From positions 124,001-188,000 of the forward strand of contig CAWGBJ010000020.1 of the NCBI GenBank assembly GCA_963820795.1: DNA of 64,000 nucleotides. The letters are read 5' to 3'. Made by a program: the position numbers and the translations under genes. Positions 62,754 through 64,000 of this stretch are shown here, one piece after another. How positions within the stretch are numbered: position 1 is the first letter of the stretch; every line of letters starts with the position of its first letter. The stretch is from Roseiarcus sp963820795. Lineage in GTDB: Bacteria > Pseudomonadota > Alphaproteobacteria > Rhizobiales > Beijerinckiaceae. The notes below the pieces were generated by a model, which made no database searches, was not told the origin of the DNA, and saw only the letters and a list, made by a program, of their open reading frames with translations.

Positions 62754-64000
62754 TCAGCGCCGCAGTACGAGCGACAGCAGCAGCGCCAGCGCTAGCAGGC
62801 CGGCGACCCCCTGCCAGAAGCGCACCGGGGCGCGCTCGTAGAAGGTCTGCGGCCGGCGAGCCGCCGCCGGCGGCCGCGGCGGACCCGCCTCCATCTCCAG
62901 CGCAAATTCCATGACGTCGCGGAAGCGTTCCTGCGGATCGACGGCGATCGCCCGGTTAAGCACCGCCTCGAGCCAGGCCGGCAGATCCGGGCGCAAGGCG
63001 GTGAGCTTCATCGGCCGGTCGCGCCGCGGCGGGCTCACGGCATCCAGATTGCCGTAGGGGAACTCGCCGGTGAAGGCGCGGAACAGGGTGATGCCGAGCG
63101 CATAGATGTCGGTCGCCTCGTCGCCGGCTTCGCCCCTGAACATTTCCGGGGCCATGTAGGCGAGCGTGCCCGGAATGTCCTCCGGCGGGAAGTCCTCCCA
63201 GCCAGGAACCCGAACCACCCCGAGATCGATGAGCTTCAGCGATCCGCCGCCTTCGAGGATGACATTGTCCGGCTTGATGTCGCGGTGGATGATGCCGGCG
63301 CGATGGAGCGCCGCAACGCCCCTGGCCAGTCCGGTGGCGATGCCGCGACCCTCCTCCAGACCGAGCGAGGGCCGTCGCGTCAGACGCGTCTCGAGAAGCT
63401 CGCCCTGGTAAAGCGGCATGACCGAATAAAGGCAGGTCTGCCGCCCGGGCGGCAACGGAATGACATGGGCGATCCACGGGCTGATCACCCGCGCGCCGAC
63501 CCAGGCCTCGCGGACGAACGCCGCATGGTGGGTCGCAACCGCAGCGACCTGCGGCTTGGGAAATTTTATCGCGACCTCGCCGCCCTCGACTTCGTCCAGC
63601 GCGCCGAACAGGCGGCTGTAGCGGCCGTCGGAGAGCAGCGCCTTGAGCACGAAGCCGTCGACCGTTTCGCCGCTGACCGGCGTGGGGATCAGCGGCAGTT
63701 CGAGGATCGCGCCGCCGACGTCAGCCGAGACAGCGGTCGGCAACCCGACCACGTCCAGCACCAGAGCCGTGCAATTGTCTGTGCTGCCGGCATCGAGAGC
63801 CGCGGCCACGAGGGCGCGCGCGGTGTCCTCGGGAGCCGAGCGCTCGCGCAGCCCCTCAGCGATGCTCTCGTCGCTCAAAAACCCATGCACGCCGTCGCTG
63901 CTGAGAAGGAAGCGGTCGTGCAGCGCGACCGGCTGGGCCGCATAGTCGAGGCGCACCTCCGCTTCGGCGCCGAGCGCTCGCGTCAGCACGCCAGATTGCC
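62754..64000 (-). CDS. Bifunctional PP2C phosphatase / Ser-Thr protein kinase (5' partial)
   Basis: The frame is open to the window edge. The visible N-part is the end of a PP2C phosphatase: VLTRALGAEAEV, FLLSSDGVHGFL and GSTDNCTALVLDV, with the metal-binding Asp residues. A linker leads to a Hanks-type kinase: VAIKFPKP (ATP Lys), IIHRDIKPDNVIL, LIDLGVV (DLG in place of DFG), GTLAYMAPEM and DIYALGITLFRAFTGEFPYG. A single C-terminal membrane segment (GVAGLLALALLLSLVLRR) tethers it. Phosphatase-kinase fusions of this layout can act as reversible switches; partners are outside the window. Confidence 0.9.
   Translation of the reverse strand, partial: QSGVLTRALGAEAEVRLDYAAQPVALHDRFLLSSDGVHGFLSDESIAEGLRERSAPEDTARALVAAALDAGSTDNCTALVLDVVGLPTAVSADVGGAILELPLIPTPVSGETVDGFVLKALLSDGRYSRLFGALDEVEGGEVAIKFPKPQVAAVATHHAAFVREAWVGARVISPWIAHVIPLPPGRQTCLYSVMPLYQGELLETRLTRRPSLGLEEGRGIATGLARGVAALHRAGIIHRDIKPDNVILEGGGSLKLIDLGVVRVPGWEDFPPEDIPGTLAYMAPEMFRGEAGDEATDIYALGITLFRAFTGEFPYGNLDAVSPPRRDRPMKLTALRPDLPAWLEAVLNRAIAVDPQERFRDVMEFALEMEAGPPRPPAAARRPQTFYERAPVRFWQGVAGLLALALLLSLVLRR

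Noticed and set aside
1..64000. tRNA, rRNA, CRISPR arrays, riboswitches or replication origin
   Set aside because: Reading the intergenic gaps showed no clover-leaf candidates, regularly spaced repeats or known RNA motifs; a covariance-model scan would be needed to exclude small RNAs.

Overview
The window is GC-rich and densely packed. It looks like the chromosome of an alphaproteobacterium of the Hyphomicrobiales (Rhizobiales), possibly a Beijerinckiaceae/Methylocystaceae-type organism. The order-level guess rests on the smpB/dapA/slt neighbourhood, a PleC/PdhS-like histidine kinase, a CtrA-like site and strings of ATGA/GTGA stop-start overlaps. Genus is not determined. I saw no rRNA, tRNA, CRISPR array, transposase or integrase.

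Region 1 (1-17039) is the most interesting. It encodes what looks like a reductive (Eubacterium barkeri-type) nicotinate pathway. The genes are two nucleoside hydrolases, an isochorismatase-fold amidase, a decayed MarR gene and an enamidase. A tight operon follows: FAD subunit, fused [2Fe-2S]/molybdopterin hydroxylase, 6-hydroxynicotinate reductase, UPF0280 (ApbE superfamily), two DUF1185/AA_synth paralogues, a LivJ-(LivHM fusion)-LivG-LivF importer and a MarR regulator. Inferred flow: N-riboside -> free base -> nicotinate -> 6-hydroxynicotinate -> 1,4,5,6-tetrahydro-6-oxonicotinate -> 2-formylglutarate. The known 6-hydroxynicotinate reductase carries covalently bound flavin, so the adjacent ApbE-superfamily protein is a candidate dedicated flavin transferase.

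Region 2 (17040-18363) is gene-poor. It holds a dispersed bipartite repeat and a small secreted Trp/Arg/Cys-rich protein.

Region 3 (18364-31620) is a sugar-type catabolic island of two divergent operons around a GntR/FCD regulator with palindromic operators. The minus arm has a binding protein, a (frameshifted) ATPase, a permease and an SDR. The plus arm has an Ldh2-type dehydrogenase, an alpha/beta hydrolase, an aldose-dehydrogenase-like AKR and a second complete ABC importer with two permeases.

Region 4 (31819-35628) is a TetR-controlled EmrAB-type efflux pair with a palindromic operator.

Region 5 (36027-64000) is mostly housekeeping: a small Lys-rich protein, smpB, dapA, slt, a GT61 glycosyltransferase, an orphan hydroxyisourate hydrolase and an E. 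coli-type pyruvate dehydrogenase operon (aceE, aceF, lipoyl-lpdA). It continues with a PAS histidine kinase, pepN, murI, a TonB-like protein, a small lipoprotein, an ABC-2 exporter, a frameshifted conserved hypothetical, a LigB/DODA-type dioxygenase, a HigBA toxin-antitoxin pair beside a duplicated piece of the dioxygenase gene, a frameshifted rsmB, a second copy of the dispersed repeat and a PP2C-kinase fusion cut by the window edge.

Three otherwise well-conserved genes carry single frameshifts and one MarR gene carries several. Either the genome has real pseudogenes or the assembly has indel errors; sequence alone cannot separate these.
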